Source: Streptomyces kronopolitis
GTDB lineage: Bacteria; Actinomycetota; Actinomycetes; Streptomycetales; Streptomycetaceae
Assembly (NCBI RefSeq): GCF_014646275.1
Contig: NZ_BMND01000008.1
Coordinates: 160,086 to 224,085 of the forward strand
Length of the DNA: 64,000 bases
Reading direction: 5' to 3'
Position numbers and translations under genes: made by a program. Below, in pieces: positions 1 through 8,019 of the stretch (positions within the stretch are counted from its first letter, which is position 1; the number at the start of each line of letters is the position of its first letter). The notes beneath the pieces are model-generated. The model had not been told where the DNA came from. It did not search any database and saw only the letters and a program-made list of their open reading frames with translations.

Positions 1-141
1 GCCGCGCTCCGCCGGTCCGGGGCGGCGTCGGGGGTGGCCCGCTTCCCCCGGACGCACCGGCGCCGGCAGGCCCGCCGCCGGTCCCCCGCGCCCTAATCTG
101 AGGCTCCGGCCACCGCCCTCGCCCCGGAGGAGACCGACACC

Positions 142-822
142 ATGGCCCGACGCGCTCCCGAAGCCCCCCGCCCGACCGCGGTCGCCGTGCTCGACGACGC
201 GGTCCGGGTGCTCGCCCCGGACACCGACGCCAACCGGCTGGTCGCGCGGATCGAGGCGGGGACGGCGCCGCGTGCGGTGTTCGCCACCTTCGCCCTCGAA
301 CAGCATCAGGTGATCGCCGCCGACCGGCTCAGCTTCCAGCATCTGGCGCGGCGGGCGGACGGTGATCCGCCGGTGGCCGACTTCTTCGACCTGCTCGCCC
401 AGGGCGAGGCGCGGGCCCTGAAGCAGCTGGCCGGGCTGGCGGACGCGTGTGAGCTGACCGAGCGGGAGATCGCCGGCTACCGGCCGCGTCCGGGTGCGCA
501 GGCGTACCCGTCCTACGCGGCGCGGCTCGCCCTCGGCGGCGAACCGGCCGATGTGGCGATCGCGCTGACCGCCAACTTCGCCGCCTGGGGCGCCACCTGC
601 GCGACCGTCGAGGCCGCGATGCGGGAGCACTACGCCTTCCCGGAGGCGGCCCGGGCCTTCTTCGGGTCCTTCGCCGAGCCGGCGCCGGCCGTCGAGGAAC
701 AGGCCCGCCGGGCGGTGCAGCACGGCCTCGACACCGGCCAGGCGCAGCCGGCCGTGGCGCACCGCTACGGCCGGCTCCTCCAGGCGTACGAGCTGATGTT
801 CTGGGACGCCGTGGCGGACTGA
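142..822 (+). CDS. TenA/heme-oxygenase-fold-like protein
   Basis: This 226-residue protein starts at an ATG 7 bases after a GGAGGAG ribosome binding site. It appears all-helical and resembles the TenA/THI-4/PqqC-like heme-oxygenase fold. The segment around residues 53-71 (VFATFALEQHQVIAADRLSF) and the later YPSYAARLALGG...AAWGATCATVEAAM stretch (about 125-165) fit the paired helices of that fold. Members include thiaminase II (thiamine salvage) and many uncharacterised actinobacterial proteins, often loosely called transcriptional regulators. I do not see the catalytic cysteine context needed to claim thiaminase activity. It is monocistronic and converges on allB. Family assignment is moderate, function unknown. 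Confidence 0.6.
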   Translation: MARRAPEAPRPTAVAVLDDAVRVLAPDTDANRLVARIEAGTAPRAVFATFALEQHQVIAADRLSFQHLARRADGDPPVADFFDLLAQGEARALKQLAGLADACELTEREIAGYRPRPGAQAYPSYAARLALGGEPADVAIALTANFAAWGATCATVEAAMREHYAFPEAARAFFGSFAEPAPAVEEQARRAVQHGLDTGQAQPAVAHRYGRLLQAYELMFWDAVAD

Positions 823-891
823 CCCGGCGGACGGCCGGGCCCACGCGGCAGTGGCCGCGGGGCAGTTCGGCGACCGCTGCCTATCCGCCGC

Positions 892-2235
892 CTATCCGCG
901 CCGCGGCCGCTCCAGCAGCGTGCCGGTGGGCTCGGTGAGGGTGGCGCCGTCGTTGATCTGCCGGCCGCGCAGCCAGGTGGAGCGCACCACGCCGTTCAGG
1001 GTCTTCCCCGCGTACGCGGTGATCTTGTTGCGGTGCTGGAGGGCCCGCGGGTCGACGGTGAAGGTCTCCTCGGGGGCGAGCACCGCGAAGTCCGCGTCCC
1101 GGCCGGGCTCGATGGCGCCCTTCCGGCCGAGGCCGGCGAGCGCCGCCGGGGCGGTGGACATCCAGCGCACCACGTCGTCAAGGCCGTGCCCGCGCGCCCG
1201 GGCCGCGGTCCAGATGGCGGGCAGGCCCAGCTGGAGGGAGGAGATGCCGCCCCAGGCCGCGCCGAAGTCGGCGGTCTTGAGGTCGGCGGTGGAGGGCGAG
1301 TGGTCGGAGACGACGCAGTCGATGGTGCCATCGGCCAGCCCCGCCCACAGCGCGTCCTGGTTGCCGGCCTCGCGGATCGGCGGACAGCACTTGAACTCCG
1401 TGGCCCCGTCCGGGACTTCCTCGGCGCTCAGGGTCAAGAAGTGCGGACAGGTCTCGACGGTGATCCGGACGCCCTCGCGGCGGGCGGCGGCGATCATCGG
1501 CAGCGCGTCGCTGGAGGACAGGTGCAGCACATGCACCCGGGCGCCGAGCCGTGCGGCGAGCGCGATCAGGCCGGCGATGGCGTCGTTCTCGGAGATCCGG
1601 GGGCGGGAGGCGAGGAAGTCGGTGTATTTGGGACCGTGCGGGGCGGGCGCCGCGTCCAGGTGGCCCGGGTCCTCGGCGTGCACGATCAGCAGGCCGTCGA
1701 AGCCGGCGATCTCGCCCAGGGCGGCGGCCAGTTGCTCCTGGTCGACCGCGGGGAACTCGTCCACGCCGGAGGGCGACAGGAAGCACTTGAAGCCGAAGAC
1801 CCCGGCGTCGTGCAGCGGGCGCAGGTCCTTGACGTTGCCGGGGATGGCGCCGCCCCAGAAGCCGACGTCGACATGGGCCTTGCCGCGGGCCACCGCGCGC
1901 TTGGTGTCGAGGTGGGCCGCGGTGGTCGTGGGCGGCAGGCTGTTGAGCGGCATGTCGACGAGGGTGGTGATCCCGCCGGCCGCGGCGGCGCGGGTGGCGG
2001 TCCAGAAGCCCTCCCACTCGGTGCGGCCGGGGTCGTTGACGTGCACGTGGGTGTCGACCAGGCCGGGCAGCAGGGCGTCGTCGCCGCAGTCCACCACCCG
2101 CGCTCCGGCCGGGGCCGGGACGTCGTACGGCAGCACCGCGGCGATCGTGCCGCCCTGGACGGTGACGGTCGCGGCGCGCGTGCCCTGCGGGGTGACGACG
2201 CGTGTGGAGCGCAGCACCAGCTCTGGATCGGACAC
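892..2235 (-). CDS. allB: Allantoinase
   Basis: Hydrolyses allantoin to allantoate, the first ureide step of purine degradation; cytoplasmic metal-dependent amidohydrolase. The 447-residue length is normal for the family. Metal-ligand and carbamylated-lysine motifs are all visible: HVH at residues 63-65, the FGFK lysine near 150, HAED near 186, HVLHLSS near 235-241 and SDHSPS with the catalytic Asp near 311. I chose GTG 2235 (VSDPELVL) because a GAGGAGGGG ribosome binding site lies just upstream; the upstream extension to 2346 looks non-coding. It is divergent from the IclR regulator at 2692. A perfect 19-bp palindrome at 2341-2359, about 108 bases before the start, is a candidate operator. 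Confidence 0.93.
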   Translation of the reverse strand: MSDPELVLRSTRVVTPQGTRAATVTVQGGTIAAVLPYDVPAPAGARVVDCGDDALLPGLVDTHVHVNDPGRTEWEGFWTATRAAAAGGITTLVDMPLNSLPPTTTAAHLDTKRAVARGKAHVDVGFWGGAIPGNVKDLRPLHDAGVFGFKCFLSPSGVDEFPAVDQEQLAAALGEIAGFDGLLIVHAEDPGHLDAAPAPHGPKYTDFLASRPRISENDAIAGLIALAARLGARVHVLHLSSSDALPMIAAARREGVRITVETCPHFLTLSAEEVPDGATEFKCCPPIREAGNQDALWAGLADGTIDCVVSDHSPSTADLKTADFGAAWGGISSLQLGLPAIWTAARARGHGLDDVVRWMSTAPAALAGLGRKGAIEPGRDADFAVLAPEETFTVDPRALQHRNKITAYAGKTLNGVVRSTWLRGRQINDGATLTEPTGTLLERPRRG

Positions 2236-2340
2236 CCGGTCCCCTCCTCGTATCGTGCTTCCGGCGTCGGCCGGCGGCGTGTGCGGCGTACGGCCGACGG
2301 GGCCGTCCCGGAGCGGGTCCGCACGGGCGCCGAGCACGGG

Positions 2341-2359
2341 ATTCAACAGTCTGTTGAAT
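2341..2359. promoter_or_regulatory. Palindromic operator upstream of allB (TCAACA-N3-TGTTGA)
   Basis: The sequence ATTCAACAGTCTGTTGAAT is a perfect 19-bp inverted repeat in the allB/allR intergenic region. Its 15-bp core (2343-2357) is the same TCAACA-N3-TGTTGA found at 13286-13300 and 16152-16166. Read towards allB it contains a TTGAAT that could act as a -35 box, but I see no convincing -10 box at the right distance. The binding protein is unproven; the adjacent IclR regulator is the most obvious candidate. Confidence 0.7.
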
Positions 2360-2445
2360 GAGTCTTCATCCCGGACCCCGGCCCGTCAAGACCCCACGGC
2401 CGCCGCCCGCCGCACACCTCCGGAAGCACTCCGTCGCCGCAGACG

Positions 2446-2457
2446 ATTCCATGGAAT
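2446..2457. promoter_or_regulatory. Second palindrome in allB-allR intergenic region
   Basis: ATTCCATGGAAT is a perfect 12-bp palindrome (TTCC-AT-GGAA core) about 235 bases upstream of the IclR gene. Its TTCC/GGAA half sites resemble the TTCC-N7-GGAA elements upstream of aceB (5416-5430) and hyi (14180-14194), though the spacing differs. It may be an IclR-family operator; this is inference. Confidence 0.4.
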
Positions 2458-2691
2458 GGATAGCGAATTTCGCCCAGCAGAACGCGGCCGGGGCCACCGG
2501 CGGCACCGGGACGTCCGGCCGGGAGCCGGTCCGGCGGGTCGCGACCCCGGATGCACGGGGGCCTGACCGGCGGGAACGAGTGTGCGAGACGCCGTGTGCC
2601 GGGGCAAGGGGACCGGTAGGCTGCTCCGATCGGGCCCGGCGCCCGTGTGCCCTGCCGAGACCGATCCGCCCCGCCCCGAAAGGAACGCGAC

Positions 2692-3489
2692 GTGCCGTCG
2701 TCCAGCGCCAGCACCTCCGCCGCCGAAGCCAAGCCCGCCGGCGGCGGCGTCCAGTCCCTCGAGCGCGCCTTCGACCTGCTCGAGCGGATGGCCGACGCCG
2801 GCGGCGAGGTCGGTCTGAGCGAGCTCTCGGCCAGCAGCGGACTGCCGCTGCCCACCATCCACCGGCTGATGCGCACGCTCGTCGCCTGCGGCTACGTCCG
2901 CCAGCAGCCCAACCGCCGCTATGCGCTCGGCCCCCGGCTGATCCGGCTCGGCGAGAGCGCCTCGCGGCTGCTGGGCACCTGGGCCCGGCCGTTCCTGGCC
3001 CGCCTGGTCGAGGAGACCGGTGAGACCGCCAACATGGCGCTGCTCGACGGCGACGAGATCGTCTATGTCGCCCAGGTCCCCTCCCGGCACGCGGTCCGGA
3101 TGTTCACCGAGGTCGGGCGGCGGGTCCTGCCGCACTCCACCGGCGTCGGCAAGGCCCTGCTGGCCGACCACCCGCCGGAGGAGGTCCGCGCGCTGCTCGG
3201 CCGCACGGGCATGCCCGCCGCCACCGAGAAGACCCTCACCGACCCCGACCGTTTCCTCGACGCGCTGGCCGAGGTCCGCCGCCTGGGCTACGCGGTCGAC
3301 GACAACGAGCAGGAGATCGGCGTCCGCTGCCTGGCGGTGCCGGTCCCCAACTCCCCCACCTCCGCGGCGATTTCCATCTCCGGCCCGACCGGCCGGGTGT
3401 CGGAGGCCGCGACGGAGAAGATCGTGCCGGTGCTCCAGGACGTCGCGGCGCAGCTCTCGGTGGCCCTGGCCAACCAGACGCCGGCCTAA
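2692..3489 (+). CDS. allR: IclR-family regulator of allantoin/glyoxylate genes (AllR-like)
   Basis: A 265-residue IclR-family repressor. GTG 2692 follows a GAAAGGAACGCGAC ribosome binding site. The N-terminal winged HTH spans about residues 17-75 (SLERAFDLLERM... PTIHRLMRTLV), and the C-terminal GAF-like effector domain about 85-255 (ANMALLDGDEIVYVAQ, STGVGKALLA, IGVRCLAVPV, AAISISGPTGR). In Streptomyces coelicolor the allantoin repressor AllR is an IclR protein released by allantoate and glyoxylate; its targets include hyi. The position next to allantoinase and close to malate synthase supports orthology here. Direct targets in this genome are inferred. Confidence 0.85.
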   Translation: MPSSSASTSAAEAKPAGGGVQSLERAFDLLERMADAGGEVGLSELSASSGLPLPTIHRLMRTLVACGYVRQQPNRRYALGPRLIRLGESASRLLGTWARPFLARLVEETGETANMALLDGDEIVYVAQVPSRHAVRMFTEVGRRVLPHSTGVGKALLADHPPEEVRALLGRTGMPAATEKTLTDPDRFLDALAEVRRLGYAVDDNEQEIGVRCLAVPVPNSPTSAAISISGPTGRVSEAATEKIVPVLQDVAAQLSVALANQTPA

Positions 3490-3520
3490 GAGGCCGTCAG
3501 GCCGGGGCGCCGCGCCGCGG

Positions 3521-3841
3521 TCAGCCGGTGCGCGGCAGCCCGCCGAACCGGTCGATGCCCTCGCGCACCTCGGTCAACGCGGGCGACAGCGCACTCACCG
3601 ACCCGACCGCCCCGGCGATCAGCAGCAGCGAGCGCCGCAGCCGGGGCACCTCGGGCAGGCCGTGGCTCACCATCGCGTCCAGGGCGGCCAGCTCGTCGTC
3701 CGCGGCCGCCCGGTCCATCAAATCGCCTGGCAGGACGGCCAGTTGACGGCGCAGCCGGGCCACCGCCCCGCGCAGTTCATGGACCCGCGGGTCACCCTCG
3801 ACCCCGGTCATTCGTCTGTCACTCTGCAGCTGTTCCACCAC
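3521..3841 (-). CDS. Small conserved hypothetical protein (DUF5955-like)
   Basis: A 106-residue helical protein with heptad-like content (VHELRGAVARLRRQLAVLP... LDAMVSHGLPEVPRLRRSLLLIAGAVGSVSALSPALTEVREGIDRF). GTG 3841 has a GGAGGA ribosome binding site 8 bases upstream. It resembles a small Streptomyces family I recall as DUF5955, found as a stand-alone or inside phosphorelay/regulatory loci; this identification is from memory and only moderate. It converges on the IclR gene. No catalytic motif, signal peptide or membrane segment is visible. Confidence 0.6.
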   Translation of the reverse strand: MVEQLQSDRRMTGVEGDPRVHELRGAVARLRRQLAVLPGDLMDRAAADDELAALDAMVSHGLPEVPRLRRSLLLIAGAVGSVSALSPALTEVREGIDRFGGLPRTG

Positions 3842-4311
3842 GACGGCGTCCTCCGTGGCCGTTGCCCGACCCGCGATGCGGGACAGTTAACGCCACTCTG
3901 TGCTGCCCGCGCCATACGGAGAGCGAAAAAACCCGATCACTGGCGGGATTCACCCGGCGGCGATCCGGGCGGCGCACCCGGCGGATGCGCCGCCCGCACG
4001 CCCGCTCACGCCCCTGACCTCACGGAATCCCCCTCCGCCCGCGCCCCGTCGTACCGCGCCGGAAGGCCGAAAGGCGTCACGGCCGCCGAGCCCACGGAGG
4101 CCGTGGCGCGCACCCTCCACGGACGCCCAGAGCACCCCCGGAGCGGGCCCGCCGCGTGATACCCGGATTAGATGTGATCATGCGTCAGCACATGCGTTCA
4201 CCAGGCCACCCTTTGGCGTGGGCACACCCGGGACGAGGCGTACGGCACGGCGTGATGGAGCATTCTCCCTTTCAAGGAAATATCCGGCATATCACTGGAT
4301 CGGAGAATGCC
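3842..4311. other. Intergenic region, 470 bp
   Basis: No convincing gene lies between the two small divergent genes. The stretch has ordinary GC with an A/T-richer patch (about 4160-4310) that should hold the promoter of the 74-residue protein at 4312. A CATTCTCC/GGAGAATG inverted repeat at its right end is listed separately. Confidence 0.5.
4261..4309 (+). promoter_or_regulatory. Hairpin that can mask a ribosome binding site
   Basis: CATTCTCC (4261-4268) is the exact reverse complement of GGAGAATG (4302-4309), which is the ribosome binding site two bases before the ATG at 4312. An RNA folding these 8-bp arms together, with a 33-base loop, would sequester the Shine-Dalgarno sequence. Whether it folds in vivo is unknown. 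Confidence 0.4.
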
Positions 4312-4536
4312 ATGGAGCCCAACTCCGGCCCCGACACCGGCTCGAACCAGCGTCGGGTCAGCGTCGTCCAACTCATCTGCCGCGCGTACGGCCTGTCCGA
4401 TGCCTCGGAAATCACGCTGGAGCACATACACCGCTACGTCGCCGAGCACCGGGACGAGGAGGAGCGAACGTCCCCGCGGCGCGAGCGGTTCCGGCCGTAC
4501 ATCCCGCGCCCGCGCGCGTCGGACGACGCCGCCTGA
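4312..4536 (+). CDS. Small hypothetical protein
   Basis: A 74-residue, charged cytoplasmic protein with a central helix-rich part (VSVVQLICRAYGLSDASEI, then TLEHIHRYVAEHRDEEE) and a basic proline-containing tail. The ATG at 4312 has a GGAGAATG ribosome binding site. The VQLICRAYGLSDASEITLEHIHRYV segment could be a helix-turn-helix-like or helical-bundle fold, but I do not recognise the family. It is followed 43 bases later by the MobA-like gene on the same strand, so the two may be co-transcribed. Confidence 0.55.
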   Translation: MEPNSGPDTGSNQRRVSVVQLICRAYGLSDASEITLEHIHRYVAEHRDEEERTSPRRERFRPYIPRPRASDDAA

Positions 4537-4579
4537 GCGGCGGGACGCGCCCCACGGTGCCATGAGGTATGCAGTCCCC

Positions 4580-5284
4580 ATGGCACCGACAGCACCGAAA
4601 GACCCGCGAGATCAGCGAGATCAGCGAGATCCGACCGATCCGAGCGAAGTGCCGCCCCGCGTCCGGCCGGACGCCCCGACGGAGGGGACGGGGAGGGGCA
4701 GGCGGGTGGCCGGTCTGCTGCTCGCCGCGGGTGGCGGGCGGCGCCTTGGGGGACGGCCCAAGGCGCTGCTCGACCACCGGGGCCGGCCGCTCGTCGAGCA
4801 CGCCGCACGGACCCTGCGGGAGGGCGGCTGCGACCCGGTCCACATCGTGCTCGGCGCGGCGGCCGACGCGGTGCGCGAGCGGGCCGACCTGACGGGGTAT
4901 CACCTCTGGGACAACCCGGACTGGGCGCACGGCATGGGCTCGTCGCTGCGGGTGGGGCTGGCCGCGCTGGCCGGGTCGGGGGCAGACGCGGTCGTGGTGT
5001 CCCTGGTGGACCAGCCGGGCATCGGCGCCGCGGCGGTGGCGCGGGTGGTGGCGGCTTACGACGACGGCCGCGCGCTCGCCTCCGCCGCCTACGACGGGCG
5101 GCGCGGCCACCCCGTCCTCTTCGGCGCCGAGCGCTGGGCGGACATCGCCGCCACCGCAACGGGCGACCGCGGTGCGCGCGCCTACCTCCGCACGTACGCG
5201 GACGCCCTCACTCTGGTCGAGTGCGCCGATGTCGCCGAGCCGTACGACATCGACACCCCGGAGGATCTGCGCCGTCTGGAGTGA
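4580..5284 (+). CDS. MobA-like nucleotidyltransferase (molybdenum cofactor cytidylyl/guanylyltransferase type)
   Basis: A 234-residue protein of the NTP_transf_3/MobA family. The nucleotide-binding loop LLLAAGGGRRLGGRPKALL (about residues 39-57) is diagnostic, followed by WDNPDWAHGMGSSLRVGL and VSLVDQPGIG with the metal-binding Asp. This type attaches CMP or GMP to molybdopterin, maturing the cofactor of xanthine-dehydrogenase-type enzymes; a xanthine dehydrogenase operon lies at 32-36 kb. ATG 4580 is preferred over ATG 4562 because of an upstream GAGG. The N-terminal 20 residues come from a 9-bp tandem repeat (CGAGATCAG, three copies near 4607-4632) and are probably dispensable. Confidence 0.8.
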   Translation: MAPTAPKDPRDQRDQRDPTDPSEVPPRVRPDAPTEGTGRGRRVAGLLLAAGGGRRLGGRPKALLDHRGRPLVEHAARTLREGGCDPVHIVLGAAADAVRERADLTGYHLWDNPDWAHGMGSSLRVGLAALAGSGADAVVVSLVDQPGIGAAAVARVVAAYDDGRALASAAYDGRRGHPVLFGAERWADIAATATGDRGARAYLRTYADALTLVECADVAEPYDIDTPEDLRRLE

Positions 5285-5398
5285 CCCCGCACACCGGTGG
5301 ACGGCCGCCGTCCGGGGAAGCGGGAGTAATGGAGAGTGACCGCGGTGGCACCGGGAGCCATTGGATCTACGGATGCGTCGATCCGGAGAATCTCGACA

Positions 5399-5438
5399 TC
5401 AACAAACCATTGAACTTCCGCGATAAGGAAACTAGTCT
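5399..5438 (+). promoter_or_regulatory. aceB promoter with two candidate operators
   Basis: A -35 box TTGAAC (5410-5415) and -10 box TAGTCT (5433-5438) are separated by 17 bases. The -35 box is the right end of TCAACA-AAC-CATTGA (5399-5413), a one-arm-degenerate copy of the motif in front of allB, uraD and catalase. The spacer contains TTCC-N7-GGAA (5416-5430). Both would place a repressor on top of RNA polymerase. Transcription would start about 120 bases before the malate synthase ATG. Confidence 0.65.
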
Positions 5439-5562
5439 CCACTGGTCAGAAGCGCCCTGAACCCAGACGGCGCCCGCGACCGCGCCCCGGGGCCCGCGGC
5501 ACCCCGTGCCGCCCGGCGTCCCCGCGGCCGTTGGGCACCGCCGATGAATGGAGTGACAGCTC

Positions 5563-7191
5563 ATGTCCGCACCAGCGCCGTCCCCGCTGGCCATCGTCGA
5601 AGTCGACCCCGCGCACACCCCCGAACGGCAGGGCGAAGTCCTCACCGACGCCGCGCTCGCCTTCGTCGCCGCACTGCACCGGCGGTTCACCCCGCGCCGT
5701 GACGAGCTGCTGGCCCGCCGCGCCGAGCGCCGGGCGGAGATCGCGCGGACCAGCACGCTGGACTTCCTCCCGCAGACCGCGGAGATCCGCGCGGACGACA
5801 GCTGGAAGGTGGCCGGGGCGCCCGCCGCGCTCAACGACCGCCGGGTGGAGATCACCGGGCCCACCGACCGCAAGATGACCATCAACGCGCTCAACTCGGG
5901 CGCCAAGGTCTGGCTCGCCGACTTCGAGGACGCCTCCGCGCCGACCTGGGAGAACGTCATCTCGGGTCAGCTGAACCTGATCGACGCCAACGAGCGGCGC
6001 ATCGACTTCACCGACCCGGCGTCCGGCAAGTCCTACGCCCTCAAGCCCGCCGAGGAACTCGCCACCGTCGTGATGCGGCCGCGCGGCTGGCATCTGGACG
6101 AGCGGCACCTGCAGTTCGAGGGCCGCCCGGTCCCCGGCGCGCTGGTCGACTTCGGCCTCTACTTCTTCCACAACGCCAAGCGGCTGCTGGCGCTCGGCAA
6201 GGGGCCGTACTTCTACCTGCCGAAGACCGAGTCGCACCTGGAGGCCCGCCTCTGGAACGACATCTTCGTCTTCGCCCAGGACCAGCTGGGCATCGCGCAG
6301 GGCACGGTGCGCGCCACCGTCCTGATCGAGACCATCACCGCCGCGTACGAGATGGAGGAGATCCTCTACGAGCTGCGCGACCACGCCTCGGGGCTGAACG
6401 CCGGCCGCTGGGACTACCTCTTCTCCATCGTCAAGAACTTCCGGGACGGCGGCGCCAAGTTCGTGCTGCCCGACCGCAACGCGGTGACGATGACGGCCCC
6501 GTTCATGCGCGCGTACACCGAACTCCTCGTCCGCACCTGCCACAAGCGCGGGGCCCACGCGATCGGCGGGATGGCGGCCTTCATCCCCAACCGCCGCGAC
6601 CCCGAGGCCAACGAGCAGGCGCTGGCCAAGGTCAAGAACGACAAGGACCGCGAGGCCGGCGACGGTTTCGACGGCTCCTGGGTCGCCCACCCCGACCTGG
6701 TCCCGATCGCCCGGGCCTCGTTCGACGCGGTGCTGGGCGACCGGCCGCACCAGAAGGACCGGCTCCGCGAGGACGTCGACGTCAAGGCCGCCGATCTGAT
6801 CGCGATCGACTCCCTCGACGCCAAGCCCACCTACCAGGGCCTGATCGACGCCGTCCAGGTCGGCACCCGCTACATCGAGGCCTGGCTGCGCGGCCTGGGC
6901 GCCGTCGCCATCTTCGGCCTGATGGAGGACGCCGCCACCGCCGAGATCTCCCGCTCCCAGATCTGGCAGTGGGTCGACGCCGGTGTCGTCTTCGAGAACG
7001 GGGAGCGGGCCACGGCGGAGCTGGTGCGCCGGGTCGCCGCCGAGCAACTGGCCGCGATCCGCGCCGAGGTCGGCGAGGAGGCCTTCACCACCGGCCGCTG
7101 GCAGCAGGCTCATGACCTGCTGCTGCGGGTCGCGCTGGACACGGACTACACGGAGTTCCTGACGCTGCCCGCCTACGAGCTGCTGGACTGA
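5563..7191 (+). CDS. aceB: Malate synthase A
   Basis: Condenses glyoxylate with acetyl-CoA to malate; cytoplasmic. The 542-residue length is typical of the malate synthase A form. Seen motifs include [14 protein letters not shown] (119-131), the substrate-binding RPRGWHLDE around 172-180, [19 protein letters not shown] with the Mg-binding region, VLIETI and [11 protein letters not shown]. The ATG follows a GGAGTG ribosome binding site. In this neighbourhood it probably consumes glyoxylate released from ureides rather than serving only the glyoxylate shunt; no isocitrate lyase is present. A strong candidate promoter/operator lies at 5399-5438. Confidence 0.95.
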   Translation: MSAPAPSPLAIVEVDPAHTPERQGEVLTDAALAFVAALHRRFTPRRDELLARRAERRAEIARTSTLDFLPQTAEIRADDSWKVAGAPAALNDRRVEITGPTDRKMTINALNSGAKVWLADFEDASAPTWENVISGQLNLIDANERRIDFTDPASGKSYALKPAEELATVVMRPRGWHLDERHLQFEGRPVPGALVDFGLYFFHNAKRLLALGKGPYFYLPKTESHLEARLWNDIFVFAQDQLGIAQGTVRATVLIETITAAYEMEEILYELRDHASGLNAGRWDYLFSIVKNFRDGGAKFVLPDRNAVTMTAPFMRAYTELLVRTCHKRGAHAIGGMAAFIPNRRDPEANEQALAKVKNDKDREAGDGFDGSWVAHPDLVPIARASFDAVLGDRPHQKDRLREDVDVKAADLIAIDSLDAKPTYQGLIDAVQVGTRYIEAWLRGLGAVAIFGLMEDAATAEISRSQIWQWVDAGVVFENGERATAELVRRVAAEQLAAIRAEVGEEAFTTGRWQQAHDLLLRVALDTDYTEFLTLPAYELLD

Positions 7192-7280
7192 GGCTCCCGC
7201 CCGTTCCACCCGAGGGCCGGTACGGACCGCCGCGGCGCGGTCCGTACCGGCCCGTCGCGTCGCCGCCCGGCGCTCGCTGC

Positions 7281-7296
7281 CACTACGTTTATAGTG
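7281..7296. promoter_or_regulatory. Inverted repeat before the TetR gene
   Basis: CACTA-CGTTTA-TAGTG is a perfect 5-bp-arm inverted repeat 59 bases upstream of the TetR start and overlaps a TATAGT that could serve as a -10 box. TetR proteins often repress themselves from such sites. Confidence 0.45.
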
Positions 7297-7354
7297 TCTG
7301 GCCACCGCACACGCGGGCAGAACGGACACGGGCACGGCACGAAGGGCGCACGGG

Positions 7355-7909
7355 GTGACACGACGGCGGGAACAGGTCCTGGACGCGGGGATCCGGGTAC
7401 TGGGCGGCGAGGGCGCGCGGCGGCTGACCTACCAGGCCGTGGACTCCGCGGCGGGCGTCCCCTCCGGGACCGCGTCCAACCACTTCCGCAACCGGGCGGC
7501 CCTGATCGAGGGCATCGTCGGCCACCTCCAGGAGCTGGAGCGCCGCGACTGGGAGGCCTTCGCCGAGGCCGCCGCCCCGGCCGACGCGGCGGAACTCGCC
7601 GACGCCGTCGCCCGGTTCCTGCGGCACATGACCGGTCCCGAGCGCGCCCGGACCGCCGCCCGCTTCGCGCTGTACCTGGAGTCCACGGCCCGGCCCGAGC
7701 TGCGCCCGGCGCTCACCCGCGGACGGGAGACCGTCACCGGCTGGGGCGCCGAGTGGCTGCGGCGCTTCGGGTCGCCGGCGCCCCGGCGGCACTGCGCGAT
7801 CCTGCTCGACTACATGGACGGCGTCGTCTTCCGCCAACTCGCCTTTCCCGACGCGGACTTCGACCCGGCTCCAGGGCTTCGCGAGCTGCTGGCGGGGTTC
7901 CTGGGCTGA
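7355..7909 (+). CDS. TetR-family transcriptional regulator
   Basis: A 184-residue TetR-type regulator starting at GTG 7355. The N-terminal HTH occupies about residues 3-47 (RREQVLDAGIRVLGGEGARRLTYQAVDSAAGVPSGTASNHFRNRAALIEGI). The ligand-binding helical domain follows (about 55-180), with a TetR_C-like segment. No effector can be read from sequence. It lies downstream of malate synthase but seems to have its own promoter, and it converges on the NCS2 permease gene. Target genes are unknown. Confidence 0.85.
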   Translation: MTRRREQVLDAGIRVLGGEGARRLTYQAVDSAAGVPSGTASNHFRNRAALIEGIVGHLQELERRDWEAFAEAAAPADAAELADAVARFLRHMTGPERARTAARFALYLESTARPELRPALTRGRETVTGWGAEWLRRFGSPAPRRHCAILLDYMDGVVFRQLAFPDADFDPAPGLRELLAGFLG

Positions 7910-8019
7910 GCCGTCGCCGGGCGGACAGCCCAACGGCCCGCAGAGGAAGGGCGGTTGCCGCTCCCGTACGGGCCGTTGCGCGGGCAGGCGTCAGTGGGCA
8001 GGCGTCAGTTGGGTGGACG

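Noticed and set aside
5329..5460. 43-codon frame (MESDRGGTGSHWIYG) upstream of aceB
   Set aside because: It covers the candidate aceB promoter and operators, has no conserved feature and the overlap with -35/-10 boxes makes coding unlikely.
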